This document shows, piece by piece, positions 39,187 through 48,609 of a stretch of 64,000 nt of DNA. Each line of letters begins with the position of its first letter. Position 1 is the stretch's first letter. A program made the translations under genes and the position numbers. The notes beneath the pieces are model-generated. The model saw only the letters and a list, made by a program, of their open reading frames with translations, searched no databases and had not been told where the DNA came from. The stretch lies in assembly GCF_018918325.1 (NCBI RefSeq), contig NZ_JAHLQH010000050.1, positions 1 through 64,000 on the forward strand, in the 5' to 3' direction. This DNA is from Clostridium sp. MSJ-8. Its GTDB lineage: Bacteria > Bacillota > Clostridia > Clostridiales > Clostridiaceae.

Positions 39187-39215
39187 TTGACTGAAATAAT
39201 ACTATAATTTATAAT
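39187..39215 (+). promoter_or_regulatory. Promoter of the DUF2628 gene
   Basis: TTGACT (39187-39192), 17 nt and TATAAT (39210-39215) lie 35 nt before the gene. It is separate from the divergent MarR-controlled promoter. Confidence 0.78.
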
Positions 39216-39250
39216 TTTGTTATACATTTTCTGTTTGAGGGGGAGATACG

Positions 39251-39733
39251 ATGTCATCATTTGAAGATGAAGATTTAATAACTAGAGAAGAGTTAGAAGC
39301 TTTTATTGGTCCAACTTCCAAGAAACCTTTTTATCAAAAAGCTTTAGATAATTATCTAAAGAATCCAAGTAAACCTAATTGGTGTTGGTCTTCATGTATC
39401 TTTAGTATATTTTGGTTTGCATATAGAAAAACCTTATTACCTTCTATATTGCTAGCTTTTATTTATTTTGTACTAGCTACTGTAGTACCAATTCAATTTT
39501 TAATTCCTATATTATTAGTCATATTTGTTGCTATAGGATTATTTGGTGTTAATTTATACCTTATCTTAGCAGAAAAAGATATTAAAAAGATAAAACATTA
39601 TCACATGATGTCTTCTGAAGAAGATACATTAACTGCAATTACTAAAAAAGGTGGAATAACATTCTATTATCCTTTATTCCTATATTTAATATTGCTTGTA
39701 TTCTTCCTTGCTTTTTCTGCAAAATTATTTTAA
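39251..39733 (+). CDS. DUF2628-type membrane protein
   Basis: This 160-residue protein has an acidic N-terminus, then PNWCWSSCIFSIFWFAYRKTL, which resembles the mark of DUF2628 proteins (tryptophans before a W-x-x-YR-K turn). About three hydrophobic helices follow (~48-75, 78-106, 135-158). The gene has its own promoter, GGGGGAG before the ATG, and a bidirectional terminator. Function is unknown; it is divergent from the NRPS-like operon but does not share its operator. Confidence 0.65.
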   Translation: MSSFEDEDLITREELEAFIGPTSKKPFYQKALDNYLKNPSKPNWCWSSCIFSIFWFAYRKTLLPSILLAFIYFVLATVVPIQFLIPILLVIFVAIGLFGVNLYLILAEKDIKKIKHYHMMSSEEDTLTAITKKGGITFYYPLFLYLILLVFFLAFSAKLF

Positions 39734-39769
39734 AAAAACTCGGCTTACACAGGTTAGCCGAGTTTTTTT
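39732..39769. terminator. Bidirectional terminator between convergent genes
   Basis: AACTCGGCT (39738-39746) pairs with AGCCGAGTT (39755-39763), with A/T runs outside on both sides. It ends the DUF2628 gene and the sortase gene. Confidence 0.9.
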
Positions 39770-40550
39770 AATTTATCAATCTAGCATGAATTAGATATCT
39801 ACCATCATTAACCTCATAAGAACATGTTGATAATGTTATTATCTTATCATTAGCTGTAAATTCAGCAGTATCTCTAGTATATGCTGATTTTTGTTTTAAT
39901 CCATTTAGATATTCTATATACTTCTCATCTGACTCAAACCCATATTGATACGGATCATTATTAACCTTCTGCCAATATGCAGAAAATATCTCATATTTAT
40001 GAACTCCATCCTCAGTTACTATATATATAATTTTATTATTATCAAAGAATTCTTTATCTTTAAAGTTCACAAGTGATCCAAACATACTTCCATCCTTCAT
40101 ATTATGTCCATGAATTATAGTATTTCTTGCACTCTTAAAGGGTTCTTCTATTTCAGATGCTACAAAAATACATCCTCCACCATTATATTCCTTGTAGAAA
40201 TTATGGTTTAAATAATAATCATTATCTTTTGTTTGTACTATTGGATAATCCACATTTGTATTAGGTATGTATATCCATCCAATAAAATCACTATTAATCG
40301 ATTTTAATTTATCATAATCTTCTTTACTGAATGTATATTCATCTTCTTTATTCTCTACCTTCTTAGGTCTATATTCCTTTACTTCATCATATACTTGTTT
40401 ATTATCATGATATTCCTTCCATATTGTATATAACTTATATCCAGATATCAAAAATACAACTAATGCAATAATAAAAATTATTCTACTTGTAGTTATTTTT
40501 TTATTTTTAGATTCTTTTTTTATCTTATTATTTTCTTCGCTTCTATTCAT
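39768..40550 (-). CDS. srtB: Class B sortase
   Basis: This 260-residue transpeptidase is anchored by a signal-anchor helix (residues ~23-38) behind a very basic cytoplasmic N-terminus. The sortase fold has the catalytic His149 in HGHNM, Cys243 in TLSTCSYE, and Arg251. The long helix-rich insert before the Cys marks class B. It should attach proteins bearing a C-terminal sorting signal to the wall; no such substrate is encoded in the window. It lies 12 nt after deoD. Confidence 0.9.
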   Translation of the reverse strand: MNRSEENNKIKKESKNKKITTSRIIFIIALVVFLISGYKLYTIWKEYHDNKQVYDEVKEYRPKKVENKEDEYTFSKEDYDKLKSINSDFIGWIYIPNTNVDYPIVQTKDNDYYLNHNFYKEYNGGGCIFVASEIEEPFKSARNTIIHGHNMKDGSMFGSLVNFKDKEFFDNNKIIYIVTEDGVHKYEIFSAYWQKVNNDPYQYGFESDEKYIEYLNGLKQKSAYTRDTAEFTANDKIITLSTCSYEVNDGRYLIHARLIN

Positions 40551-40562
40551 ATTTCCCCCATA

Positions 40563-41270
40563 TTATAATGCTAATTCTAATGCTATCTCCATCATATCTG
40601 TAAAGCTCTGCTCTCTTTCTTTAGGTGATGTTTCTATTCCTTTAAACACATGATCTGAAATAGTTAATATAGATATTGCTTGTATATTATTTTTAGCTGC
40701 TAATGTATATAACTCTGCTGTTTCCATATCTATAGCAAGAACACCATAATCAGCCCATAGCTGTGCTGATACACCTGTATCATCATAAAATAGATCTGAA
40801 GACAAGACACTGCCGACCTTCACAATAGCACCTCTCTCAGTTGCTATATTATATGCATTATATAATAGATTAAAATCACTTGTAGGAGCATAATCCATGC
40901 CCTTAAATCTTCTTTTATTTATAGCCGAATTAGTACAAGCACTCTGTGCTAAAACAATATCTCTTACGTTAACTTTATCACTTATTGAGCCAGCTGAACC
41001 TACTCTTATTAATCTCTTAGCATCATATTCATTAATTAATTCATTTACATATATGGAATGTGATGGCATACCCATTCCTGTACCTTGTACTGATACTCTC
41101 TTGTCCTTGTAAGTACCAGTAAAACCATACATTCCTCTAACTTCATTATAGCATATAACATCTTTTAAATAATTATCTGCTATAAATTTAGCTCTTAGGG
41201 GATCCCCTGGTAATAATACTGTATCTGCAATATCTTCTTTTTGATTAGCCATAATATGTAAATGCTTCAT
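40563..41270 (-). CDS. deoD: Purine nucleoside phosphorylase, DeoD type
   Basis: This 235-residue enzyme cleaves purine (deoxy)nucleosides with phosphate. It has [10 protein letters not shown] for phosphate binding, [24 protein letters not shown], and the base-binding DMETAELY. The catalytic Asp is in TISDHVFKG. These mark the hexameric trimeric-fold family. AGGAGG stands before its ATG. It is followed by the sortase gene, probably a chance pairing in one transcript. Confidence 0.95.
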   Translation of the reverse strand: MKHLHIMANQKEDIADTVLLPGDPLRAKFIADNYLKDVICYNEVRGMYGFTGTYKDKRVSVQGTGMGMPSHSIYVNELINEYDAKRLIRVGSAGSISDKVNVRDIVLAQSACTNSAINKRRFKGMDYAPTSDFNLLYNAYNIATERGAIVKVGSVLSSDLFYDDTGVSAQLWADYGVLAIDMETAELYTLAAKNNIQAISILTISDHVFKGIETSPKEREQSFTDMMEIALELAL

Positions 41271-41368
41271 ATTAAAATCCTCCTATAAATATCTTTTTTA
41301 CGTTATTATATATTATATAATATTTTTGTCTACATTGTTATTAAGAAAGAGTTATTTTATTTTTATCA

Positions 41369-41407
41369 TTGTATTAAAGTTACATTTATACTACTATATA
41401 ATAGTAG
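41369..41407 (+). promoter_or_regulatory. Promoter of the CYTH gene with a palindrome
   Basis: TTGTAT (41369-41374), 17 nt and TACTAT (41392-41397). The -10 box is part of the palindrome CTACTAT-ATA-ATAGTAG (41391-41407), which could be an operator. Confidence 0.5.
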
Positions 41408-41438
41408 ATATTTTTGTATTTTGAAGGAGGTTTTTCTT

Positions 41439-41990
41439 TTGAAAGAACTAGAAACAAGAATTATCGATATAGATGTTGCATCTATTAGAAAAATTCTTAT
41501 TGATAATGGAGCTGAGAAGATAAAAGAAGAGAATCAAGTTAATGATATTTATGATTTTGAAGATAGGAGTCTTTTAGCTCAGAAAGGTTATGCAAGAATA
41601 AGAACAGTTCATAATCTTATGGATAATTCAACAACTTATTATATGACAACCAAAAAGCTATTATCACAAGACACTTTCAAGGTAATGGAAGAAAATGAAA
41701 CAATTATATTAGACAAAAAAGCTGGTGAAGGAATATTTAATTCTCTAGGACTTATTCAATATCAATCTATCTCTAAATATAGAGAAAGCTACAAGCTAGA
41801 TATAGGGCTTGTTGAAATAGATATAAATGATAAAAACTTCTGTCCTTTTCCATACATTGAAATAGAAACAGATTCAACAGAACATCTTGAACGAATAGTG
41901 TCTTTACTACACTACAACATGAAAGATACTACCTCAAAAACCATATACGAATTAATCGATGAATATAATTCACGTCAACAACAAGAATAA
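41439..41990 (+). CDS. CYTH-domain protein (CyaB/thiamine triphosphatase-like)
   Basis: This 183-residue protein starts KELETRIIDID, the E-x-E-x-R/K sign of CYTH phosphohydrolases. It continues with basic and acidic strands of the triphosphate tunnel (GYARIRTV, KYRESYKLD, PYIEIETDS). Family members hydrolyse inorganic or nucleoside triphosphates, and some make cAMP; which one applies here is not visible. The start is a TTG at 41439, 8 nt after AAGGAGG; a TTG 18 nt upstream overlaps that site. A bidirectional terminator follows. Confidence 0.8.
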   Translation: MKELETRIIDIDVASIRKILIDNGAEKIKEENQVNDIYDFEDRSLLAQKGYARIRTVHNLMDNSTTYYMTTKKLLSQDTFKVMEENETIILDKKAGEGIFNSLGLIQYQSISKYRESYKLDIGLVEIDINDKNFCPFPYIEIETDSTEHLERIVSLLHYNMKDTTSKTIYELIDEYNSRQQQE

Positions 41991-41995
41991 ATATT

Positions 41996-42045
41996 AAAAT
42001 AAAGGCGTCATAGTGATTTATTTCACTTAACGCCTTTATTTTATT
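41996..42045. terminator. Bidirectional terminator between CYTH and MATE genes
   Basis: AAAATAAAGGCGT (41996-42008) is the reverse complement of ACGCCTTTATTTT (42030-42042), with a 21-nt partly paired loop. T-rich sequence follows on both strands. Confidence 0.85.
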
Positions 42046-42051
42046 CTATAT

Positions 42052-43431
42052 TTATTTTTCTGCTAAATCAACTGAAAGTTTATGAGATGGCCTATATATA
42101 AGCAATGCTATAAAAATAAGCACTGCAGTTATAGAAAGACTAATAGGATATGCCATCATAATTGTCTTAAATGTCCTTTTCATTGGAAATACAGTATATA
42201 TCCATACAATTCTAACACCACACACTCCTATAATTGTTAAAATTGCTGGCACAAGTGATATTCCAAATCCTCTTAAATATCCAGACATAAGTTCATATAG
42301 CATACTAAAAGTATATGCTGAAAATATCATTATTAATCTAGTATATCCAATTTCAATAACTTGAGGATTATTATTAAAAAGAGCCAACAATGACTTTCCT
42401 ACAAGAAGAACAATAATTATAGCTGATGCAGATGCAATTGCATCTTCAACTAAACATAAAATTAAAGTTTTTCTACATCTCTTCATATATCCTGCACCAT
42501 AGTTTTGTCCAACAAATGTAGCACAAGCTTGACTAAAAGAATTCAATACATAATAAGCAAGTATTTCGATATTAAAAGCTGCACTTGATGCTGCAATAAC
42601 ATTAGTTCCCAAACTATTAATAGCAGATTGAATAACTATATTAGCTGCAGCAAAAACTGCACTTTGAATTCCAGCTGGCAAACCAATCTTAATAATTTTC
42701 TTAAAACTCTCTTTGTCTATTTTTAGATTATTCATCTCTATATGAATTACCTTATCTGTTTTAAGTAATTTTATAAATAGTAATATTGAACTTACTACAT
42801 TTGCAATAACTGTTGCTATTGCTACACCATTTACATTCATTTTTAAGACAATAACAAAAAATAAGTTAAGTACTACATTTAATACACCTGAAATTGCAAG
42901 AGCTTCTAGAGGTACTTTTGTATCTCCAATACTTCTAAAAATTGCTGATTCAAAATTATATAAAAGTATTGCTGGCATTCCAATTAAATAAATTCTAATG
43001 TAACTTAATGCATATGGAAATACATCTTGTGGTACATGTAGCATTCTAAGTAATTGAGCAATTCCTAATTCTCCTATTATAGTAACCAATATTCCACCTA
43101 TAAGAGCCATCATAATAGATGTCTGAACTGCTTTATGAATTGTTTTCTTATCATTACGTCCTACTGTATTGGCTATTACAACATTAGCCCCCAAAGCAAT
43201 ACCTATAAAAAGGTTTAAAATAAGCCCTATAATAGGACTATTGGCTCCTACTGCTGCAACTGAAACTGTACTGTTTTTGCCTGTAAAGTTACCAACCACC
43301 GCTATATCTGTTGCATTAAATAACTGTTCTAAAATTCCTGTAGCTGCTACTGGAATAGCGTATCTAGGTAGTTTACTCCAAATAGGTCCATGTAACATAT
43401 CCATCTTCTTTGTTTTAGCTTTTTCCTTCAA
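42052..43431 (-). CDS. MATE-family efflux transporter
   Basis: This 459-residue protein has about 12 transmembrane helices in two halves. It starts with the family-typical LPRYAIPVAATGILEQLFNATDIAVVG, and the second half has GLPAGIQSAVFAAANIVIQ. It should export drugs or metabolites against a Na+ or H+ gradient. The start is a TTG at 43431 with AGGTGAT 7 nt upstream. The upstream 190 nt (43432-43620) hold no other gene I can see. Confidence 0.9.
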   Translation of the reverse strand: MKEKAKTKKMDMLHGPIWSKLPRYAIPVAATGILEQLFNATDIAVVGNFTGKNSTVSVAAVGANSPIIGLILNLFIGIALGANVVIANTVGRNDKKTIHKAVQTSIMMALIGGILVTIIGELGIAQLLRMLHVPQDVFPYALSYIRIYLIGMPAILLYNFESAIFRSIGDTKVPLEALAISGVLNVVLNLFFVIVLKMNVNGVAIATVIANVVSSILLFIKLLKTDKVIHIEMNNLKIDKESFKKIIKIGLPAGIQSAVFAAANIVIQSAINSLGTNVIAASSAAFNIEILAYYVLNSFSQACATFVGQNYGAGYMKRCRKTLILCLVEDAIASASAIIIVLLVGKSLLALFNNNPQVIEIGYTRLIMIFSAYTFSMLYELMSGYLRGFGISLVPAILTIIGVCGVRIVWIYTVFPMKRTFKTIMMAYPISLSITAVLIFIALLIYRPSHKLSVDLAEK

Positions 43432-43620
43432 AACTTAATCACCTAAATCCCTTATCATTATAGTTTTAACACTTATTATATTATTTTTCCCATTTTAATT
43501 ATATATTTGACATTATTTTATTACAAATACTTATAATGAATTATTTATCATAATTTATAAGCATGATACTTAAAGTCCATAATTAAAATATACTAGCATT
43601 AGTTTCAGCAATTCTTACTT

Positions 43621-44088
43621 AAAAAATTATTGAATATATTTATTTTTGATCACTTATCTTTTCAGTTAATTAATATCAAATTATTGATTTAAGTAAATAT
43701 TAATAATGAAAAATCCAATGTTATTTGATAATGTTAATATTATGATTTTCTTTTTTGTATCAATATTATTGCTTTGAATAAATCTTCATAATGAATTTTA
43801 GAATTTCTTATTATAAAAAAATTAAGGTAGCGTTTAAAATGTTGTACTGTTTGAACTTTAGTGAGTTTACAACATTTAGCTACCTTAATTTTTTTATAGT
43901 TAGAAATACTTAATGAAATTATGCTATTTATGAAAACATATAATATTGATACTAATAATAAACATAATATTAATCAAACCAAATAACATTGGATTTTATC
44001 CACATTATATTATTTACTTAGAACACATAATTTTGATATTAATCATTGAAATATATAGTTTATCTAATAAATATTTCAATAATTTTTT
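43621..44088. repeat. 468-bp imperfect palindrome (long inverted repeat element)
   Basis: The whole region is nearly self-complementary about a centre near 43855. Matched pairs at increasing distance are a perfect 17-bp pair (43815-43831 with 43879-43895), an inner pair AAATGTTGTA/TACAACATTT, another perfect 17-bp pair (43711-43727 with 43980-43996), 11 bp (43670-43680 with 44032-44042), and 14 bp (43621-43634 with 44075-44088). Segments between also align with mismatches. The core ends in T-runs on both strands and may stop tyrA transcription. No protein is encoded. A related core lies at 58885-59012. Confidence 0.8.
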
Positions 44089-44099
44089 GTTAGACATTT

Positions 44100-44939
44100 T
44101 TAATTATCTAGTTTTTCTCTTCTACTAGTTGATTTAATAAAGCACTCTACTAAAGTATCCTTATCATCATTTTTTATAGCATTTTTTATTATATCTAATT
44201 GCTTCTCAAAGTTACTTATAGATTTTAATAGGTTGTCTTTATTACCTAAGAATAAATCGCTCCATAACTCTTCATTTATGTTAGCTATTCTTGTTAAATC
44301 TCTATAACTATCACCTATAAAGCTTCCTGTATCTCTATTTTCGTCATCACTATTTATAAGTGCTACAGCCATAGCATGTGGTAATTGAGAAGTATATCCT
44401 ATCATTTCATCATGATACTCTGGTGTTATTCTCTTAACTCTACCGAATCCTAAATTATAAGCTAATTCTTCTATCTTATCAACATTTTCAGGTTTATTTC
44501 GCGAAATCGGAGTTATTATATAATTAGCTCCATGGAATACCTTAGCACTTGCATAATCTATTCCTTTTTTCTCTCTTCCAGCCATAGGATGTCCAAATAC
44601 AAAATCAACATCATCTGGCATAATGTCTATAACATCCTTCATTATCATTTCTTTTATTCCAGTTGCATCAGTTACAATAGAACCTTTCTTAAAGTAATCC
44701 TTATTTTCTTTAATAAATCCTTTTACAAACTTTGGATATATAGACATTATAGTTAAATCTGCAGATTTTAATATAACACTACCATCTTTATATCCTTCTT
44801 TTATTAATCCTTGTTTTTTAGCTTTAGCTAAAGTATCTTCATTAGTATCTATTCCATATACATCATCATAGCCTGCTTCTTTTAAACACATTGCAAAAGA
44901 ACCACCTACAACACCTAGCCCAACAATTACTATTTTCAT
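44100..44939 (-). CDS. tyrA: Prephenate dehydrogenase
   Basis: This 279-residue enzyme turns prephenate into 4-hydroxyphenylpyruvate for tyrosine. It has a Rossmann motif IVGLGVVGGSFAMCL, the substrate region FVFGHPMAGREKKG with the catalytic His, and a helical C-terminal dimerisation domain (TSQLPHAMAVAL). No ACT domain follows. It is the last gene of the aro operon. The ATG at 44939 has no nearby ribosome site. A GGGGGG run at 44989-44984 lies 45 nt upstream behind a hairpin with a GAAA loop. Confidence 0.93.
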   Translation of the reverse strand: MKIVIVGLGVVGGSFAMCLKEAGYDDVYGIDTNEDTLAKAKKQGLIKEGYKDGSVILKSADLTIMSIYPKFVKGFIKENKDYFKKGSIVTDATGIKEMIMKDVIDIMPDDVDFVFGHPMAGREKKGIDYASAKVFHGANYIITPISRNKPENVDKIEELAYNLGFGRVKRITPEYHDEMIGYTSQLPHAMAVALINSDDENRDTGSFIGDSYRDLTRIANINEELWSDLFLGNKDNLLKSISNFEKQLDIIKNAIKNDDKDTLVECFIKSTSRREKLDN

Positions 44940-44991
44940 GAAAAGTCGTTTATCACGATATATTTCTATACCTTGATCAACTTCCCCCCTT
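44940..44991 (-). promoter_or_regulatory. Shine-Dalgarno separated from the tyrA start by a hairpin
   Basis: In the transcript AAGGGGGGAA (44991-44982) is followed by GTTGATCA-A-GGTATA (44981-44967), a GAAA loop (44966-44963), and TATATC-G-TGATAAAC (44962-44948), then eight bases and the ATG. The stem has 13 pairs (one G-U) and two mismatches. Folding would bring the G-run to about 10 nt from the start. The layout is the same as at rex. The function is inferred. Confidence 0.55.
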
Positions 44992-44998
44992 CTTAACT

Positions 44999-45514
44999 TT
45001 AATTAGTTATTACATTTTTAAGTTTTTTCTTGCACATATCTATAGCATCTTTGATAAATCCATCATTTACTATAGTTATATCTGCAGCACTTTTATATTT
45101 ATCACATCTCTCATTATATAAAGTATATAATCTATCTTTTCCATCTTTTAATAAAGGCCTTGTAGATACTTCAACATCTTCTGCTATGTTCTCTACTGGT
45201 CTATCTATAAACACTATTATAGCTTTTTCTCTCAATATCTGAACATTTATATCTTTTTTAATTACTCCACCACCTGAAGAAATAAGTGCTCTTTTCTTAG
45301 TAACTAATTCCCTACAAGCTCTAGTTTCCCATTCTCTAAAGACATCTTCACCTTCTTCAAATAGCTCACTTACAGTTTTACCTGAAATCTCTTCTACATA
45401 ATCATCCATATCATAGAACTTATAATTCAATTCCTTTGCTAGAAGCTTTCCAAATGTAGTTTTTCCACACCCAGGCATACCTATTAATACTACCTTATCT
45501 TTTACTTCATCCAT
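44999..45514 (-). CDS. aroK: Shikimate kinase
   Basis: This 171-residue P-loop kinase phosphorylates shikimate. Walker A is GMPGCGKTTFG (residues 12-22). Shikimate binding is shown by the YDMDDYVEE, FREWE and SSGGGVIKK segments, and the lid by STRPLLKDG. It sits between aroE and tyrA in the aromatic operon, with AGGTAG upstream of its ATG. Confidence 0.95.
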   Translation of the reverse strand: MDEVKDKVVLIGMPGCGKTTFGKLLAKELNYKFYDMDDYVEEISGKTVSELFEEGEDVFREWETRACRELVTKKRALISSGGGVIKKDINVQILREKAIIVFIDRPVENIAEDVEVSTRPLLKDGKDRLYTLYNERCDKYKSAADITIVNDGFIKDAIDMCKKKLKNVITN

Positions 45515-45529
45515 ATTTCTTCTACCTAC

Positions 45530-46339
45530 CTATTTAAATAACTTTGACATTTCCACAAATATCTTATCTATGATATCCTTGTCTATTTTTTTATCTTGCC
45601 ATATTTCTTCTGACTTTATAGCTTGTCCAACTAACATATATAAACCACTACATGTTACTTTATCTAGCTTTCTTCCTAATCTTATGAATTCTGTTTCTTC
45701 TGGATTGTATATTATATCTACAATGCTATCAAACTTGTTTATAATGTCTTCTGAAACTGCTGAGACACCAACCTTAGGATACATTCCTAAAGGAGTAGTA
45801 TTTACCAATATGTCTCCACCATCTAATTTATTTAAGTCATCATAATCTATTAAATTAATCTTAGAATTATCATTGTTAACATTCTTATTTCTAGATACTA
45901 AATATAAATTCTTTACTCCAGAATCTAAAAGATACGCATTAACAGCCTTAGCTGCTCCACCATTACCTAAAACAACTGCAACTTTATCTTTAGTTTCTAT
46001 ATTATTATGTTCTAGCATCATTCCAAAACCATAATAATCAGTATTATATCCATATAACTTTCCATCTTTTAATGCAATAGTATTTACTGCTCCTATGCTC
46101 TTAGCTTCATCTGATATAAAATCTAGCTGTCCTTGAACTTCTTGCTTGTAGGGAATAGTTACATTAACACCTTTTATGCTCAATGTCTTAATAGATTCTC
46201 CTAAGCTTGATATTCTATCCTTAGGTATCTCAAATAACTTATATGCACCTTCTATGCCTAGCATATTAAAAGCCATATTATGTATTTGAGGTGATATACT
46301 ATGGCCTAATTTCTCCCCTATCAACCCATAAAACTCCAT
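45530..46339 (-). CDS. aroE: Shikimate dehydrogenase
   Basis: This 269-residue enzyme reduces 3-dehydroshikimate with NADPH. It starts MEFYGLIGEKLGHSISPQIHN and has the catalytic Lys in NVTIPYKQEV, AVNTI, the dinucleotide motif VLGNGGAAKAV, and NTTPLGMYP. I choose the ATG at 46339; a GTG three codons earlier lies in the AGAGGTG ribosome site. Confidence 0.95.
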   Translation of the reverse strand: MEFYGLIGEKLGHSISPQIHNMAFNMLGIEGAYKLFEIPKDRISSLGESIKTLSIKGVNVTIPYKQEVQGQLDFISDEAKSIGAVNTIALKDGKLYGYNTDYYGFGMMLEHNNIETKDKVAVVLGNGGAAKAVNAYLLDSGVKNLYLVSRNKNVNNDNSKINLIDYDDLNKLDGGDILVNTTPLGMYPKVGVSAVSEDIINKFDSIVDIIYNPEETEFIRLGRKLDKVTCSGLYMLVGQAIKSEEIWQDKKIDKDIIDKIFVEMSKLFK

Positions 46340-46382
46340 ATTTAACACCTCTTTATTTTAATATATTTAATTCAATACTTGC

Positions 46383-47522
46383 CTAACAATTAAGTTTATT
46401 CTTATAAGCACCTAATATCTTAAAATATGAAGATTCTTTTTCTATATATTCTAATGCTTTTTTAGAATCTTCACTATTTATTTTACCTTGGAAATCAACA
46501 TACAAGAAATACTTCCAAGAACTATTTTTCATAGGTCTTGATTCTATCTTAACCATATTTATATTATTTTCTGCGAAATAACTTAATAACTTATATAAAG
46601 TTCCCGCTTTATCTTCTAATGAGAATACAAGACTAACTTTATCTGCATCATCACTTACTGTCATATCCTTACTTATAACAACGAATCTAGTATAGTTGTC
46701 TTCTGCAGTATTAATTCCTTCTTCTAATATGTCTAATCCATATATTTCTGCTGCTCTCTCACTAGCTATAGCTACTTTTGTTTTATCATGTGTTTCACTT
46801 ATTAACTTAGCACTTGCAGCAGTATTAGAATAAGGAATAAGACTCCAATCATGTTCATTTAAGAATTCTTTACTCTGACTTAATCCTTGTGGATGAGAAT
46901 ATACTTCTTTTATTTCTTCTATCTTAGTTCCTTTTATTCCTACCAGATTTTGTTTAACTCTTATACATTGTTCTCCAACTATATAAAAGTTATATTTATT
47001 AAGTAAATCTAATACCTCAGCTATAGATCCTGTTGATGAATTTTCTATTGGTAATACACCATACTTTATCTCACCTTTATCTATTGCCTTAAATACATCC
47101 TCAAATGTCTTATAAGAAGAATTAGTAGATTTATCTTGGAATATTGCTAATGTTGCAGCTTCAGAAAAAGCACCTTTTACCCCTTGGAAACCAACTTTAG
47201 CATTATAATCTAAGCCTACTGTTTGTACACTTTCTTTAGCTTTATTATTTGCTTCATTTATTCTTCTATTTTGAAGTCCTCTACTTATTTCCATAATATC
47301 ATTAAGAAAATCTCTAACTTCATTACTGTAGTCTTTATTAACTAAATTATTTACTGCCTTATTTAATACTTCTTCTTCTCTTCCATTTTGCAATACATTA
47401 AGCTTATTCTCTTTTTTGTATCTTGCTACATTTAATACAACATTCATTCTTTTCTCAAATAAAGTTACTAGCTCTTTATCTATCTGGTCTATTTCTGCTC
47501 TATATTCATCTAACTTGGACAT
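46383..47522 (-). CDS. pheA: Bifunctional chorismate mutase/prephenate dehydratase
   Basis: This 379-residue P-protein makes phenylpyruvate from chorismate in two steps. Residues ~1-85 are an AroQ-type chorismate mutase (IDQIDKELVTLFEKRMNVV). Residues ~105-285 are prephenate dehydratase, with VGFQGVKGAFSEAA and the TRF motif in NYTRFVVIS. Residues ~295-379 are an ACT domain with the ESRP motif, so feedback inhibition by phenylalanine is expected. It lies between aroC and aroE with short gaps. Confidence 0.95.
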   Translation of the reverse strand: MSKLDEYRAEIDQIDKELVTLFEKRMNVVLNVARYKKENKLNVLQNGREEEVLNKAVNNLVNKDYSNEVRDFLNDIMEISRGLQNRRINEANNKAKESVQTVGLDYNAKVGFQGVKGAFSEAATLAIFQDKSTNSSYKTFEDVFKAIDKGEIKYGVLPIENSSTGSIAEVLDLLNKYNFYIVGEQCIRVKQNLVGIKGTKIEEIKEVYSHPQGLSQSKEFLNEHDWSLIPYSNTAASAKLISETHDKTKVAIASERAAEIYGLDILEEGINTAEDNYTRFVVISKDMTVSDDADKVSLVFSLEDKAGTLYKLLSYFAENNINMVKIESRPMKNSSWKYFLYVDFQGKINSEDSKKALEYIEKESSYFKILGAYKNKLNC

Positions 47523-47529
47523 ATATTCT

Positions 47530-48609
47530 CTATCTCTCCTTTAATAAATCAAGAATTCCTATTGCTGCTACAGCTTCTATAACAGGTACAGCTCTCTGAA
47601 CTATACACGGATCGTGTCTTCCTTCTATAACTAAATCTTCATTGGTTTTTGTTTGTATATTTATAGTATGCTGTTTCTTACTTATAGATGGTGTTGGTTT
47701 AATTCCTACTTTAAACACTACTGGCATTCCATTAGTAATTCCTCCTAATATTCCACCATTATTATTAGTTCTAGTCTTAACTACATCTCCATCATAATAG
47801 TAACTATCATTTGCTTCTGAACCATATAATTCAGTTATATCAAAACCTAATCCAAATTCTACACCCTTTACTGCTGGTACTGAGAATAATAGATGGGATA
47901 ATCTTGATTCTACTGAATCAAAAAATGGATCTCCATATCCAGCTTTTACCCCAGTTATGGCACACTCTATTACTCCTCCAACTGAATCACCTTGTGACTT
48001 AGCATCTATTATTACATTTCTCATAGTTTCTTCTTTTGATTTATCTAGAAGCGGTAATTCTTCTTTGTTTAAACTTAATAATAAGTCACTTGATATATTA
48101 GTATAATCAAATGAATCATCTGATATATCTTTAATTTTCTTAACATGAGCTCCTATAGTTATACCTTGCTTTGCTAAAACTTGTTTGCATATAGCTCCTG
48201 CAAATACTAATGGTGCTGTTATTCTACCAGAGAAATGACCTCCTCCTCTATAATCATTGAAACCTGAATATCTTATGTTTCCACTGTAATCCGCATGACC
48301 TGGTCTCATAAGATCTTTTAATTTACCATAATCCTTTGATCTAGTATCTCCATTTCTTATTATTCCACATAAAGGAGTTCCTGTAGTTCTTCCTTCAAAG
48401 AAACCACTTAAAATTTCTGGAGCATCTTTCTCATTTCTGGCTGTTGATAATTTACTCTTTCCTGGAGCTCTTCTAGCCATTTCTTCTAATACTTTATCCA
48501 TATCTATCTCTACTCCAGATGGAAGTCCATCTATTGTTATTCCAATAGCATTTCCATGAGATTCTCCGAATATAGCTACTTTAAGATTATTTCCCCATAT
48601 GCCACTCAT
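47530..48609 (-). CDS. aroC: Chorismate synthase
   Basis: This 359-residue enzyme converts EPSP to chorismate using reduced FMN. It has FGESHGNAIG, RRAPGKSKLSTARNEKD, RPGHADYSG and NNNGGILGGITNGMP, all family signatures. It overlaps the end of aroA by 23 nt. AGGAGG, within aroA, provides its ribosome site. Confidence 0.97.
   Translation of the reverse strand: MSGIWGNNLKVAIFGESHGNAIGITIDGLPSGVEIDMDKVLEEMARRAPGKSKLSTARNEKDAPEILSGFFEGRTTGTPLCGIIRNGDTRSKDYGKLKDLMRPGHADYSGNIRYSGFNDYRGGGHFSGRITAPLVFAGAICKQVLAKQGITIGAHVKKIKDISDDSFDYTNISSDLLLSLNKEELPLLDKSKEETMRNVIIDAKSQGDSVGGVIECAITGVKAGYGDPFFDSVESRLSHLLFSVPAVKGVEFGLGFDITELYGSEANDSYYYDGDVVKTRTNNNGGILGGITNGMPVVFKVGIKPTPSISKKQHTINIQTKTNEDLVIEGRHDPCIVQRAVPVIEAVAAIGILDLLKER

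Noticed and set aside
43946-44128. A 60-codon plus-strand frame after the palindrome core
   Set aside because: It has no ribosome site, is made of low-complexity Ile/Asn/Tyr codons, lies inside the palindromic repeat and runs into tyrA.
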